A stretch of DNA of 64,000 nt, from assembly GCA_039654915.1 (NCBI GenBank), contig CM077594.1:13639001-13703000 (forward strand). Direction: 5' to 3'. The position numbers were made by a program, and so were the translations under genes. Position 1 is the first letter of the stretch. Each line of letters starts with the position of its first letter. The notes beneath the pieces were generated by a model. It was not told where the DNA came from. It was given only the letters and a program-made list of their open reading frames with translations, and ran no database searches. Origin of the DNA: Aquilaria yunnanensis. Taxonomy: Eukaryota; Streptophyta; Magnoliopsida; Malvales; Thymelaeaceae. This document shows, in pieces, positions 48,653 through 60,370 of this stretch.

Positions 48653-48892
48653 ATGGGTCAAGGCCTCGACGAACCAACCATCTCCGGCCATGTCTTGGCG
48701 GTTCCTTACCCGGCAAGAGGCCACGTCAACCTCATGATGAACCTCTGCAAGTCCATAATCTCCAAGAAACGCGGCATCCTCGTCAGCTTTGTCGTCACTG
48801 AAGAGTGGCTGGGACTCCAGCCGAATAACCCGCACCCACGGACCTACATATTTAAACAAACCCCCCCAAAAACCTGCGCTTCTTCATTTTGA
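48653..48892 (+). pseudogene. UDP-glycosyltransferase (UGT87-like) N-terminal fragment
   Basis: Starts MGQGLDEPTISGHVLAVPYP and continues ARGHVNLMMNLCKSIISKKR, ILVSFVVTEEWLGLQ. This is the N-terminal acceptor-side beta-alpha unit of plant family-1 UGTs, including the catalytic His of P-x-R-G-H, and the FVVTEEWLG text is typical of the UGT87 group. Homology stops after about residue 62. A C7 run at 48863-48869 lies at the point where the frame turns into unrelated residues and a stop. The sugar-donor PSPG box is absent (a full UGT is about 450-480 aa), so the piece cannot be a working enzyme. Confidence 0.8.
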
Positions 48893-49492
48893 CCTCCGAG
48901 TTTCACTGTCTGAAGCCGGAGCGTCTTTCTTCTTCTTCTTGTCAAAGCCGAAGCCGCCTCCTCTGTTCTTCTGTAGTCTAGTCCTCTCTCCTCCTCTATT
49001 CTTCTGCCGACCTCTCTCATCTCTTCTATCGTCCTCTCTCCTCTCTTGATGATCTGCTACACGCGAAGCAGGACTATAGAAATTTGACATATATGAACTA
49101 ATTATGCATATAACTCGTACCCGAAAAACGGAATAAAATTTGTTTTCGAAATCCAATACCAACTCCAACAAGCTGTATTTTTCTCCCAACACTATGATTT
49201 GGAATATTCGCCGTGTTGGAGAGAAGGTAGCAAATCAAATGCCCTGGACGATGTTGCAAATGACATAAGATAAGCTCTGGCTTGGAGCTAATGATCATGA
49301 GCAGCCTCTCCAGAACCTGGACGTGCAATCTCGAAGCCTGCCGACAAAATTCATCAGGAGCAAATTTGTAAAACAAAAAAAAAAAAATCATTAGTTTGTT
49401 TAATCGCAATTCCAACAAGTGATGAGGCTACTTCTCCCGAGAGGCGAGAACTGTTTAGGCACACACCTTGCCAATAGATTCCCTGGTGGAGG
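48893..49492. other. 3' flank of the NLR gene
   Basis: CT-rich patch at 48925-49060 (CTTCTTCTT, CTCCTCT words), then ordinary AT-rich sequence that probably includes the NLR 3' UTR. No gene. Confidence 0.5.
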
Positions 49493-52400
49493 CTATTTTT
49501 GGATGTGAAGCTTAGGTATGTGGGCAATCTTGGGCCAATCCGCCCCACCACCTTCCTTGCACCGTCTCCACAAACGAGGGCACCCACTAATCCTTAAAAC
49601 ACTCAGCATCGCGAGGTTTTGCAGTCCATCCGGCAGGCACATTAAATTGGGGCAATACGCGATTTCCAATGTTGAGAGTGAGGTCAGCTGGTCCACTTCA
49701 TTTGGTAGGGCAGTCAACCCGTTGCAGCACGAGATTGATAGTTTCCAAAGAGCAGTGAGATATCCAATACTGTCTGGCAACGACGTCACTTCCGGGCATC
49801 CATTGATACTCAATTCCTCAAGTGCTGTAAGATACTGCATGGCGTCTGATAAAGAGCTCAACTTCTCACAATTTTGAATCCACATACTGGAAAGCGAGGA
49901 CAAGCCGCAAAATGAATTCGCTGGGAGAGACACCAAGCTATCGCATCCGATCAATCCCAAAGTTCTCAATGATGTCAACTTCCCCAATCCTTCAGGCAAG
50001 GCTTCCAGCTCCTTGCAACACTGAATGCTTAAAAATCTTAGTGCACACAAATCATCAAACTGAATCGATACTGATTTTAGACTTGGAGACCCTATATCTA
50101 ATCTCTCAAGGAACCTATGACCTTGCAACCACTTGTTTGGAAGCTCATCCACATCCCAAATGCTAACAGAGGTGAGGAAAGTGAAATTTTCAACTGCCTT
50201 GAGCAAGGATATTGAACAGCCAGGTACTAGCAGTTCCTTCAAAGATGGGACAACAGGAACTTCACTCAACTGACGACACCACCGCATGGCTAGTCTCTGC
50301 AGGCGAGGAAAGTTTTCTCTTCCCTCAATCGTCTTCCATTCCTTCAATGCACAACCAATGATTGTCAGGTCTTCCAGTGAAGGGAACGAATTTTCAGAGT
50401 CCCCATACAAGTCACTCCCAATAAATTGCAGAGAATTCATTTTTATGCTCAGAACCTTGAGGAACCTTAATTTGCCCAGGGGAGGAAGGTTCTGACATCT
50501 TCCACAATCTAATGTGATTTCAATCAAGTTTGGTACAAGTGATTCCATCATCCAAAACGGCAATCTCACACCTTGAAAACCCTTTATTGTTAATTTCTTC
50601 AAGTTTGGGTGTGGCTGGAGACCAGAAAGGACATCTTCTTCACTCTCAGGTACAACATTCCTTGAAATTTCGCTCCCCCAACACAATTCCAATGACCTTA
50701 GATTTTGCTTCCCCATCAAATTAGCACTTCTTGCTTCTGTTATATTCTTCACATTTTCAAGTTGTTTGATACTCAGTTCCCCACCAAGGTCCAACCCTCG
50801 TAATTCACTTATACGATATCCATTTTCCTTGCCTACGATAAAAATGCTCAGTTTCCGGAGGTGAACCAACTTTCCCATGCTAACAGGCAAACGACTAAGA
50901 CAATGACATCGTGTAATGTCAAGGTAAACTAGCTCTTTCATATGATTCATATCTTCAGGCAACATTTCAAGTTGATAACAGTCGCTGAGATTGACGGTTT
51001 GAAGGTTATGGAGACAGCATATTGAGTTTGATAGAACTTTGATTGGAGACCTAGAAAGGTCCAAGTATCTCAATTGTTTGTAGGCATGAACCACAACAGA
51101 TTCCCTTAAATGATAATCGCTCAAATCCAAGGTCCTGAGAAACCTATTCATGGAAGTGTTGAGAGAAATTCTGACGCTATCATTGTAGCCTTTTGAAAAT
51201 AATAAAGACCGCAATGACCGAATCTTGCTCAGGTCTAATTCCGGGGGAGCTCCTCTTAAAGAACTCTGACAAACATACAAGTGGTGAACATGCTTTGGCA
51301 CTTCAAACTCCCCATTAATGTCAATCATAAAACATTCATCTCTTGTAATTGACAAAGCCAGATCATGGATAAGATCGTGCATCTTGCACGAAATCTCTCC
51401 GTTGACTTCCTCCTTTACATCCATGAAGAACGACCTCATGGTCAATTCATTAAATATCTCACAACCTACATCATGACGGTCCATATTTGCTCTTGAAGGA
51501 ATGAAGCCATTTGCCATCCAAAGTTGTATCAATTGCTCTTTGCTCATAACGTAATCCTTGGGGAAGATTGAGCAAAACGCAAAGCACTGTTTGAGGTAAG
51601 GAAATAGATTATCATAGCTCAATCTTAATACTGGTAGTACCTTGCTGCCCTCATCTTCCAAGTCCCATAGCTCACCCTCTTTTACAGATAACCATTCAGT
51701 TTCACTTCTTTTAAATCTCATCAAGCCGCCCATAGCTTTAATCGCCAAGGGCACACCCCCACACTTCTTTACTATCTCCTTCCCAATAACTTCCAAGTGC
51801 GAGTACTCGCCACAATCACTCCTGCCAAATGCACGCCTTTTGAATAAGTTCCAAGAATCATCGTCTGACAAGCATCCCAAATAGTGAACAAGTTCTGTTG
51901 ACATCATGAGGGCAATTTTATCAATCCGAGTGGTCACTACAACCGTACTTCCTTTAGCACCATATCGAAACACCTCCTTTAGCCTGTCCCACTTGTCTTC
52001 ATACTCATTCCAAACATCATCAAGCACAAGGAAAAATCGCTTCCCCATCAACTTCTCCTGGAGGAGCCGCTGAAGAGGATCCAGCTCCTGGATGCTACAT
52101 GGGATCTTTTCAATGGACTCTATTACGGCCCTAGTTAACCTTCTTATGTCAAAATCATCCGAGACACAAACCCATATTCTCAAATCAAAAACTCCTACCA
52201 CCCTCTCATCGTTATAAACCAACTGAGCAAGTGTCGTCTTCCCCAAGCCTCCCATCCCACAGATACTAACAACAGAAGTGTCATCATTATCCCTTACTTG
52301 GTTTGTTAGCAAACGAACGATACTCTCCACTTCTTCATCTCTTCCAAAAGTCTCCAATTCAGTCACCAGTGAGCTAGTTTGTCGCCACTCTGGCTCCCCG

Positions 52401-52840
52401 GCTTCTGGATCTCCTAATTCCTTCAGGTGAAACTGGTCTTTCTCCTTAGCAATAAAATCCAGTTTCTCCCTCAATGTTCTCAGCCGGTGCGCGGTTTTCA
52501 GTCGATGGAAAAGTGCGTTGCGAGGTGAGAAGAATCTACTTACTTGATTCGTCAAACCTGGATGCAGTCTCCTGCCAAGAGCCTCGGTCGCGAACTCGTC
52601 AAACGTGTTTTCGATATCACAAGCGACTGCTTTGAGCTTCCTTAGCCAATTGTTGATGGCTTTGCTCTTCCGTTGCTTCTGCTCCGCATCTTGAAGCACA
52701 GCTTGGATGGTGCTCAGGCTGCTCTCCAGTTTCTGGAGCTCATTGTTCAGGTCTCCCACGATTCCCATCTCTGCAGCTACGAACGAGTTTATGTTCCCCA
52801 GTATGGTGCTCACAAGGGCAGAAACAACTGCGTCCGCCAT
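49493..52840 (-). CDS. CC-NB-LRR (CNL) immune receptor, RGA-like, single exon
   Basis: Intact 1115-aa protein. Intracellular receptor family that detects pathogen effectors and triggers defence. Coiled coil 1-140 (starts MADAVVSALVSTIL; the EDVID position reads IENTFDEFATEAL). NB-ARC: P-loop GMGGLGKTT 195-203, RNBS-A LRIWVCVSDDF, kinase-2 FFLVLDDVW 269-277, RNBS-B GSTVVVTTR 297-305, CGGVPLAIK 360-368, RNBS-D CFAFCSIFPKDY 419-430, MHD in KMHDLIHDLA 486-495. The Trp ending kinase-2 marks it as non-TIR. LRRs from about 550 to the end, finishing with Cys-rich LPD/LP repeats. All catalytic motifs are normal. The frame extends 39 codons upstream (52957) without homology, so I chose MADA. A TIR element ends 138 bp upstream of this start. 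Confidence 0.96.
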   Translation of the reverse strand: MADAVVSALVSTILGNINSFVAAEMGIVGDLNNELQKLESSLSTIQAVLQDAEQKQRKSKAINNWLRKLKAVACDIENTFDEFATEALGRRLHPGLTNQVSRFFSPRNALFHRLKTAHRLRTLREKLDFIAKEKDQFHLKELGDPEAGEPEWRQTSSLVTELETFGRDEEVESIVRLLTNQVRDNDDTSVVSICGMGGLGKTTLAQLVYNDERVVGVFDLRIWVCVSDDFDIRRLTRAVIESIEKIPCSIQELDPLQRLLQEKLMGKRFFLVLDDVWNEYEDKWDRLKEVFRYGAKGSTVVVTTRIDKIALMMSTELVHYLGCLSDDDSWNLFKRRAFGRSDCGEYSHLEVIGKEIVKKCGGVPLAIKAMGGLMRFKRSETEWLSVKEGELWDLEDEGSKVLPVLRLSYDNLFPYLKQCFAFCSIFPKDYVMSKEQLIQLWMANGFIPSRANMDRHDVGCEIFNELTMRSFFMDVKEEVNGEISCKMHDLIHDLALSITRDECFMIDINGEFEVPKHVHHLYVCQSSLRGAPPELDLSKIRSLRSLLFSKGYNDSVRISLNTSMNRFLRTLDLSDYHLRESVVVHAYKQLRYLDLSRSPIKVLSNSICCLHNLQTVNLSDCYQLEMLPEDMNHMKELVYLDITRCHCLSRLPVSMGKLVHLRKLSIFIVGKENGYRISELRGLDLGGELSIKQLENVKNITEARSANLMGKQNLRSLELCWGSEISRNVVPESEEDVLSGLQPHPNLKKLTIKGFQGVRLPFWMMESLVPNLIEITLDCGRCQNLPPLGKLRFLKVLSIKMNSLQFIGSDLYGDSENSFPSLEDLTIIGCALKEWKTIEGRENFPRLQRLAMRWCRQLSEVPVVPSLKELLVPGCSISLLKAVENFTFLTSVSIWDVDELPNKWLQGHRFLERLDIGSPSLKSVSIQFDDLCALRFLSIQCCKELEALPEGLGKLTSLRTLGLIGCDSLVSLPANSFCGLSSLSSMWIQNCEKLSSLSDAMQYLTALEELSINGCPEVTSLPDSIGYLTALWKLSISCCNGLTALPNEVDQLTSLSTLEIAYCPNLMCLPDGLQNLAMLSVLRISGCPRLWRRCKEGGGADWPKIAHIPKLHIQK

Positions 52841-52978
52841 AGCTGCTCTTGAAGGTGTAGAACAAAGGGATATTATGATCAAATTGCAAGATTGAGTGCT
52901 TCTTCTACAGTGATATAGACTAAGGGGTAGCCTCAGTTCCCAAGTCACTGGGTCCACACGGCAAAGAGAGCTGCAAGG

Positions 52979-53816
52979 AAAAATAATGAAAAAACCATTA
53001 ATGTCACCTAGTTGGCCCGAATCGGCGACTGATGTTTTTTTTGGGCCAAATAAACCATTAATGTTTCTGGGTCAAACTGAGTTGCCCATTGTCGTTAAAA
53101 CGAGACTGATGTGGCATCTTCTTCTGCACATCTCTCTCTTTCCTTAGTCAGCCGACCAGATGTGCATTCATAGATTGATTGGCCGGTGAGCCCGACGAAG
53201 ATGAGGCGGCAATCAAGTGGACAATGGCCGATCGGAGCAAGGGACAAACAAGGGTAGTTGATGGTTGATCGAAGCAAGGGAAGACAACGGTAATCAGTGG
53301 TCGGTCGAAGCAAGGGATATATAGAGGCAATCAGTGGTCAATCAGAGTAAGGAACAAATAGTGACTGGAGTGCCGAAAGAGAGCGAAGGGCCAGCACCAG
53401 TGAAGGTGAAAGGAGAGTGCCAAAGGGGAGCGAAGGCTAAAGGGGAGCGAAGGCCGGTGGCATGGCATCTTGGACTAGGAGTGTCAGATGAGAGCAAAGG
53501 CGACGCTAGCAAAAGGATGATGGACATGGCATTCTAGATCGAGAGCACTAGAGGAAAGCATGACGGGGACGACAACGGCCATGGTGTTCTAGATCGAGGG
53601 CACTAGAGGAGAGCATGCCGAGGACGGCAGTGTTAAAGCTACATTAGTCTCCTATTGGCAAAATATGCCATTTTTGAAATGGAATATTCACTCAGTTAAT
53701 GACCAATGAGCTATTTGGCCTATTTTCAAAAGGTAGGTAGTTTATTTGGCCTAAAAAAAACGTCAGTAGCCGATTCAGGCCAACCAAGTGACATTAGTGA
53801 TTTTTTCATTATTTTT
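52979..53816. mobile_element. short TIR element at the NLR 5' end (0.84 kb)
   Basis: Left end AAAAATAATGAAAAAACCAT and right end (minus strand) AAAAATAATGAAAAAATCAC are inverted repeats continuing for about 75 bp, both containing AATGTCAC, TTGGCC, AATCGGC and TTTTTTTT-GGCCAAATAAAC. The interior is non-coding with repeated CGGTCGAAGCAAGGGA-like words. I see no clear target duplication, so the superfamily is undecided. Confidence 0.75.
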
Positions 53817-53819
53817 GCC

Positions 53820-55495
53820 TAAATTCAATGTCCTTTTGTCCTCTTTTTTAACTGGTCCGTGAATATTTGAAGTCATGCTCAAAATTACTGGTTATTTACG
53901 AGCTCAGCCATTGTACCTATCAGTTCACACTTCACACATATTATTGTCACATGGCCCTCTGAGTTCTCACGCGGCAAATCGTAAACTTCTCAAAAATAGT
54001 GAAGTTGGATTCTCAAAATTACAAGGCCCATAGCAAACGATAGGAAGGATGCCACGCTAAGAAGAGAAGGGAATCCCAAGGCCAAGACGGAGACTTTCAC
54101 ACAAGTATAATATTCTTAAGATCCACTTAAAGTAAAATTTTTATGAAATTTATTTTAATGTCTAAAAAATTAAAAAATTTATAAAATTGTAAAGTTTTAT
54201 TTTTGGATGAATTATTAAAACTATATAATATTAAATTTCATATAAAATTAGTTTCATGCAAAAAAAATAGATAAATAAAAATAAGTTATTTTGAATTAAG
54301 AGTCAATTTATTTTAACTTAAAATAAAAAAAATTATTTGAAATTTAATCTAAAATGAGTTATTTTATTTTTATATTTTTTTTCCTGAACTAATTTTATTT
54401 AAAAGTTAATATTATGTATGCATAATAGTTCATAAAAAATATAATTTTTATAATGTTATTAACTTTCTATATAAATTTTATTTTTTTAATGCATAAAATA
54501 GAAATTTTCATAAAAATTTAATAATGTCATGAAATTAAGGATGAAGAGAGTTATTAAAAGAGGGGCGAATATAAGAAAAATAAGATTTTTGGTATTTTTC
54601 TTACTTTCTCATGTGCCTCCTGTTGTATTAAAAAAGTGAAAGAATAAGTCATCAATTGAAAATTAAAGGGAAAGCGCTTGTGAATTTTTCCTTCAAGAAA
54701 AGATCATTAGTTAGTAATTGTTAGTTAATTTTAATGTACATGATAGTTATTCTTAGAATTTGAAAAGAGATCTGAATTGATAATTTGATTAAATATAATT
54801 TATTTTTTATGGTTGGAAGAGATAATTAATTATTGAAGTTGTTCAAAAATAAATCAGCAACCAGTTTGGGAAGGTTTTGGCCGGGTAACAGTGGAAATCG
54901 CGAGTTGCAGACATGCAGGAGAATTGCGAAGAAGGAGGCGAGGATGCCATGCTTTTGAGCAAAATTGGATAAATTACAAAATAGGTCTTTAAGGTTTTAA
55001 TACAGGTTCACTGACGTCCTATTTGTTAAATTGTCACAATTTGGTCACTGCAAGCAAACTGCAAAGCTTGACACTAAGGCATACAATTGGATTACTAACA
55101 ACATCAGTCTCTGGGGCTTTAAAAATTAGTTCAGGGAGTTCTTAGGTTCTAGAAATGTTCATTTGGGCCATTTTCAGTGAGCAAATTTGGGTTATTTTCT
55201 TAAATTGGTTATATTTTGATATAAACTTTTACATAATTATTTTTGGTGACTAAAAATTTATTTTAGGAATTTGAAAATTGCATTTTCAGGTAAGTGCCTA
55301 CCACTTAGTAATCTTTCAATATTTCGATTTAAAATTATTTTTGAATAATTTGATTTTCAAGCAAGAATAAGAGCTTTCAAATACACATTTTACTCTAAAA
55401 TTGTTTTGTAATTGTTTTATTTATTTACTTATTTATCTAGTTATTAGAATTCTACCTTATTTATGCAGCATATTGTGTTTGATTAATTAAGTAGG
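53820..55495. other. AT-rich intergenic DNA
   Basis: No genes. At 54960-55130 the text (AAATAGGTCTTTAAGG, GTCCTATTTGTTAAATTGTC) looks like a decayed end of a dispersed TIR repeat. Confidence 0.5.
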
Positions 55496-56724
55496 GATCT
55501 AATATGTTTTGATTGGGGTAAATTTCATTTATAGTCCCTAACCTTTTAGCGTCGTCCTAAACGGGTCCCCAACCTTTATTTTGTCCTCTCAAGGTCCCTA
55601 ACCTCCATATTTTTGTCCAATCGTGGTCTTTCCGTCATTTTCAGGATTAACTTTGATATAATTTTTATAAAAAATGTCAACATTAGTCCTACATTTTCTT
55701 ATTCTTACTCAAATTACCCTCACACTAATAAATTTGTCACTACAACCATCATCTCCCCCTCTCTTCCTGTCTCATAATCTCATCATTCTCCTCGTATTTC
55801 TTGGCCATTCTGCCATTCACCTCACATCTCTTGGCCGTTTCTAACCATTCACCTCAATCCGACTCGGTCTCATTATCCCTCATCCGCCTCTATCTCACCG
55901 TCATGCGTCCGCCTTGATCTCACTATCACTTGTCCGCCTTGATCTCATCGTCGCATCATTCTCCTCACCGCTACTCATCCACCTTGATCTTGCCTTTTTG
56001 GCTGTTTCTAGCCATTCACATCATTCCGTCGAACTCGATCCGACTCGGTTTCTCTGTCGCTCATCCGCCTCTATCACCATCATGCGTTCGCCTTGATCTC
56101 ACCATTGCATCATTCTCCTTGCCGTTGTTCATCCGCCTTGATCTCGCCCTTCGCCCTTTGCTCGTTCGCCTCCTCTGCCCGTCGCTCTCCTAGATCAGAT
56201 GATTTTTTTGGAATTTTGAGATTTTGGATTGTTGTGCAGATCTTATGAGTTTTGAAATATTTGAACTGTTGTGATTTTCATGATTTTGGTGTAGATCAGA
56301 TCTGATTTTTCATTTTGGTTTAATTGTTTAAATTTGATTTTTTAATTTCATTTTTCATTATTTAATTTTGGATTAATTTCTTAATTTAGGTTTCATTTTT
56401 TTGTTTTATTTTTAATTTTTGTGCAGATTTGATAGACTTTGAATTTTTAATTTTTAATTTTTGTGATTTTGTATTGAATTTGAAATTTTTTTATTAATTT
56501 ATCTTATTTTGGATTGATTTTGTAATTTTTAGAAATATAAAATATATTTTTTCGTAAATATAAAATATAATGTTAGTAAAATATAAAATCTATTTTAAAC
56601 AAATTATTTTATTTTTCTTTTTAAAAAATAGTTGTTTCCAATGACTTAACTCGTTGGTAATTATTATAATTTTTTTTTGAATATTTATAAATTTACTAGC
56701 AACTTTGACCGCTGATAAAATACC
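55496..56724 (+). repeat. 1.2-kb direct repeat, left copy (R)
   Basis: From GATCTAATATGTTTTGATTG to GCTGATAAAATACC. It matches 62392-63660 throughout, about 95% by eye, with one 16-bp gap near 55858. Contents: a TIR-like start (TAAATTTCATTTATAGTCCC), a CT-rich part with repeated CATCCGCC/TTGATCTCAC words, an AT-rich part, and a GTTGGTAA-bearing tail. Its short open frames are low-complexity. Confidence 0.9.
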
Positions 56725-57640
56725 TGTGGCAACGTGCGGGTTTTTGGAGGAGTCACCACCAATCGGTTTCGCCTGGGTCAATTAGACACCTGAAAATGGT
56801 CTACGAGAGTTTGGGGGTTCGGGAGTACGGTTACGTTAAAATAACTCTATTTTAACGCCCAAAATTGGTACATTAGTTGATTTCAATTTTTGTTTTGCTT
56901 GCTTTTTTAAATAATTTCAGTTAATTTTTAAATCAGAAATTTTAACTGAATCATCCAGATGTGGATTTCAAAAATCTTGGTGATTAATTTGCATAATTTT
57001 TTTTTATAAAAAAAGAAAATTGATATTTCCAGATCATAGATTCTATCGAATCACCCAAATATGGAGTTTAATAAAAACTAAGTTTTTAATTATTAATCCA
57101 TATCATAAATTCTATCGAATTATCCGAATATGAATTTTTTTAATCTTGATACTTAATTTTTATTCATTTTTATTAAAAAAAATTGATAATAAAAATTCAA
57201 TTTTATTAAAAATCTTTAATTTATACTTAATTATTTAATTAATTCTTAATTTTTTATCATAAATTTTCACCGAATATGGATTTTTAATGATCTTAATATT
57301 AATTTCCTTTTTATTATTATTATTTTTTTAAAATGTTTTTTTATTTTTTTCTTTTCATTCTTTTCTTTTTTGTTTGAAAGATTTTTTAAAGAAATTATCT
57401 AATCCATAGATCTGAAAATATACTTAAAAAAACTTTGATTTTTGTGGAATCGCCTGGTTATGATTTTTTTAGATTTTAGGGAAAAAAAAAGGTTAAATTT
57501 TGTTATTTTGAAGAAATAAAAGGGATAAATTTTAATAATCCAATTAATTTTTAAAAAAATGAAGGAAAATAAATAAAGGACTGGTGTTTAGTTGCAATAA
57601 TAAAAAGAAATAAAATGGACTGTTGACTAGCCATAAAAAA
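56725..57640 (-). repeat. truncated gypsy LTR (3' end portion)
   Basis: TGTGGCAACGTGCGGGTTTT at 56725 matches TGTGGCAACGTGGGGGTTTT at 57771, and similarity continues about 900 bp to near GCCATAAAAAAAATG at 57640. It is the 3' end of an LTR on the minus strand, ending CGTTGCCACA. The two copies differ at about one base in ten. Confidence 0.8.
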
Positions 57641-57770
57641 AATGCATGTTTACAATAAGTAAATATAGCACATGAATCCACATAAAAAAAGATAAGCAAA
57701 GCAGAACAAAACAAAAATCAACTTTTAGGGTTGATTCACTAACCATAGGTCCCCAGTGGAGTTGCCAAGC
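57641..57770 (-). other. gypsy leader remnant with primer-binding site
   Basis: Three bases inside the large LTR the minus strand reads TGGCAACTCCACTGGGGA (57767-57750), close to the TGGCGACTCCACTGGGGA site used by Tat/Ogre-type gypsy elements (tRNA-Arg class, from memory). About 110 bp of leader follow before the truncated LTR. Confidence 0.7.
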
Positions 57771-58739
57771 TGTGGCAACGTGGGGGTTTTTGGGGGGAGT
57801 CGCCACCAATCGGTTTTTGCTCAGGTCGATTGGACACCTAAAAAAAATGGTCTACGAGAGTTCAAAGGTTCGGGAGTACGGTTACGTTAAAATAACTCTA
57901 TTTTAATGCCCAAAATTGGTACCTTAGTTGATTTCAATTTTGCTTTGCTTGCTTTTAAATAATTTCAGTTAATTTTCAAATCAAAAATTTTAACTGAATC
58001 ATCCAGATGTGGATTTTTAAATTAATATGGATTTAAAAATCTTAGTGATTAATTTGTATAAATTTTTATATATAAAAAAAACTTGATATTTCTGAACCAT
58101 GGATTCTATCGAATCACCCGGACATGGAATTTGATAAAATTTTAATTAATTATTAATCTATATCATAAATTCTGTCGAATTATCCGAATATGGATTTTTT
58201 TTAATTCGGTACTTAATTTTATTCATTTAAAATTTGATATTTTTCCAAACCATGGATTCTATAGAATCACCCGGACATGAAATTTAATGAAAAATTTTTA
58301 ATTTTAAATTTATTTAATTATTAATTTTTGTTCATGAATTTTTTTTTTTTTGGAATTTTGGATTTTTAGTGATCTTAATATTAATTTCCTTTTTATTAAA
58401 AAAATTTATTGTCTCAAATTTTATTTTTTTTGTTCTTTTTTTGTTGTTTGATGAAAGATTTTTTAAAATAATTATCTAATCCATAGATCTAAAAATATAC
58501 TTAAAAAAATTGATTTTTATGGGATCGTTCGGTTATGATTTTTTTTAATTCATTTTGAAAAAAGGAATAAAAGGTTAACTTTTTGTTATTTTAAAAGCAA
58601 TAAAAAAAATATGTGTTCCAAATAATAAAGGATGGGTGCCTTGTTGTAATAGAAATAATAAAGAAAATAAAGTGGGGAAATGAGATGTGACTCTAGGTCA
58701 GCCATGAAAAAAAATGGTAAATAAAATAAGGTTAATCAT

Positions 58740-60370
58740 CTGCATAAAGAAAAAATTAATTTGTGAAAAATAAATAAATAATAAAAAAAAGTAAATAAAG
58801 TGGGGCGCTTAACTATCGACGTAAAAAAATAAAGTGCAGAAAAAAGAAATAAAGTGCAGATATTAGATAAATAGAGAAATAAATAAAGTGCAGAATAATA
58901 AATAAATAAGGAAAAGTGGGACACTTGGCCGTCTACATAAAAAATAAAAATGCATAAAGTAAATGATTGCAGAAGATTAAATAAATAAAAAAACGTGGGG
59001 CTTTTTGCCGTCCACATAATAAAATAAAAGTGCATAACGTAAATAATTGTAAAAAATTAAATTAAAAAACGTGAGGCTTTTAACCGTCCACGTGAGAAAT
59101 AAAAGTGCATAAAGTAAATTACAGGAAAGTAAATAAATAAAGAAAAGTGGGGCTTTTTGCCGTCCACATAAAAGTAGGAGGTATAACCTTCCATGAAAAA
59201 AATAAAAGTGCATAAAGTAAATTGCAGGAAAGTAAATAAATAAAGAAAAGTGGGGCTTTTTGCCATCCACTTAAAAAAGTAGGAGGTATGACATTCCATG
59301 AAAAAAATAAAAATGCATAAAGTAAATTGCAGGAAAGAAAATAAATAAAGAAAAATTGGGTTTTTTGCCGTTCACTGAAAAAAATAAAAGTGCATAAAGT
59401 AGATTGCAGGAAAAGTAAATAAATAACGAAAATTGGGACTTTTTGCCGTCCACTTAAAAAATAAAAGTGCATAAAGTAAATTACAGGAAAATAAATAAAT
59501 AAAGAAAAGTGAGGCTTTTTGCCGTTCACTTAAAAGAAATAAAATTGCATAAATTAAATAATTGCAAATTTTGAATAAATAAAGAAAAGTGGGGCTTTTT
59601 GGCCATCCACTTTAAGAAATAAAAATTGCATAAAGTAAATAATTGCAGAAAAATTAAATAAATAGAGAAAAGTGGAGCTTTTTGCCGTCCACTTAAAAAA
59701 ATTAAAAGTGCATAAAGTAAATTGCAGGAAAGTAAATAAATAAAGAAAAGTAGGGCTTTTTGTCGTCTACATAAAAGTAGGAGGTATAACCTTCCATAAA
59801 AAAAAATAAAAGTGGATAAAGTAAATTGCAGGAAAGTAAATAATTAAAGAAAAGTAGGGCTTTTTGCCGTCCACATAAAAGTAGGAGGTATAACCTTCCA
59901 TGATAAAATAAAAGTGCATAAAGTAAATTGCAGGAAAGTAAATAATTAAAGAAAAGTGGGGCTTTTTGCCGTTCACATAAAAGTGGGAGGTATAACCTTC
60001 CATGATAAAATAAAAGTGCATAAAGCAAATTGCAGAAAAGTAAATAAATAAAGAAAAGTTTGGCTTTTTGCCGTCCACTTAAAGAAATAAAATTGCATAA
60101 AGTAAATAATTGCAGATATTGAATAAATAAAGAAAATTGGGCTTTTTACCATCCACTTAAAGAAATAAAAATTGCATAAAGTAAATAATTGCAGGAAAAT
60201 TAAATAAATAAAGAAAAGTGGAGCTTTTTGCCGTACACTTAAAAAAAATTAAAAGTGCATAAAGTAAATTGCAGGAAAGTAAATAAATAAAAAAAAGTAG
60301 AGCTTTTTGCCGTCCACATAAAAAAAAAGTAGGAGGTATAACCTTCCATAAAAAAATAAAAGACAAGCAA
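58740..60370. repeat. minisatellite array inside the giant LTR
   Basis: About 18 units built from the words AGTGCATAAAGTAAATTGCAG, GAAAGTAAATAAATAAAGAA and AAGTGGGGCTTTTTGCCGTC, some with an added AAAGTAGGAGGTATAACCTTCC module. Unit length varies from about 75 to 120 bp. Because one frame stays open it gives repetitive minus-strand frames rich in KKPHFSLFIYFPAIYFMHF, which I take as a by-product. Confidence 0.9.

Noticed and set aside
52841..52957. 39-codon N-terminal extension of the NLR frame
   Set aside because: CNL proteins begin at MADA/MAEA-like sequence; the extension is unlike any coiled-coil start.
58736..60366. Several minus-strand open frames of 60-136 codons rich in KKPHFSLFIYF and FMHFYF
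   Set aside because: They are translations of the minisatellite in the giant LTR; the unit happens to stay open. No domain, and frames stop and restart with unit length.
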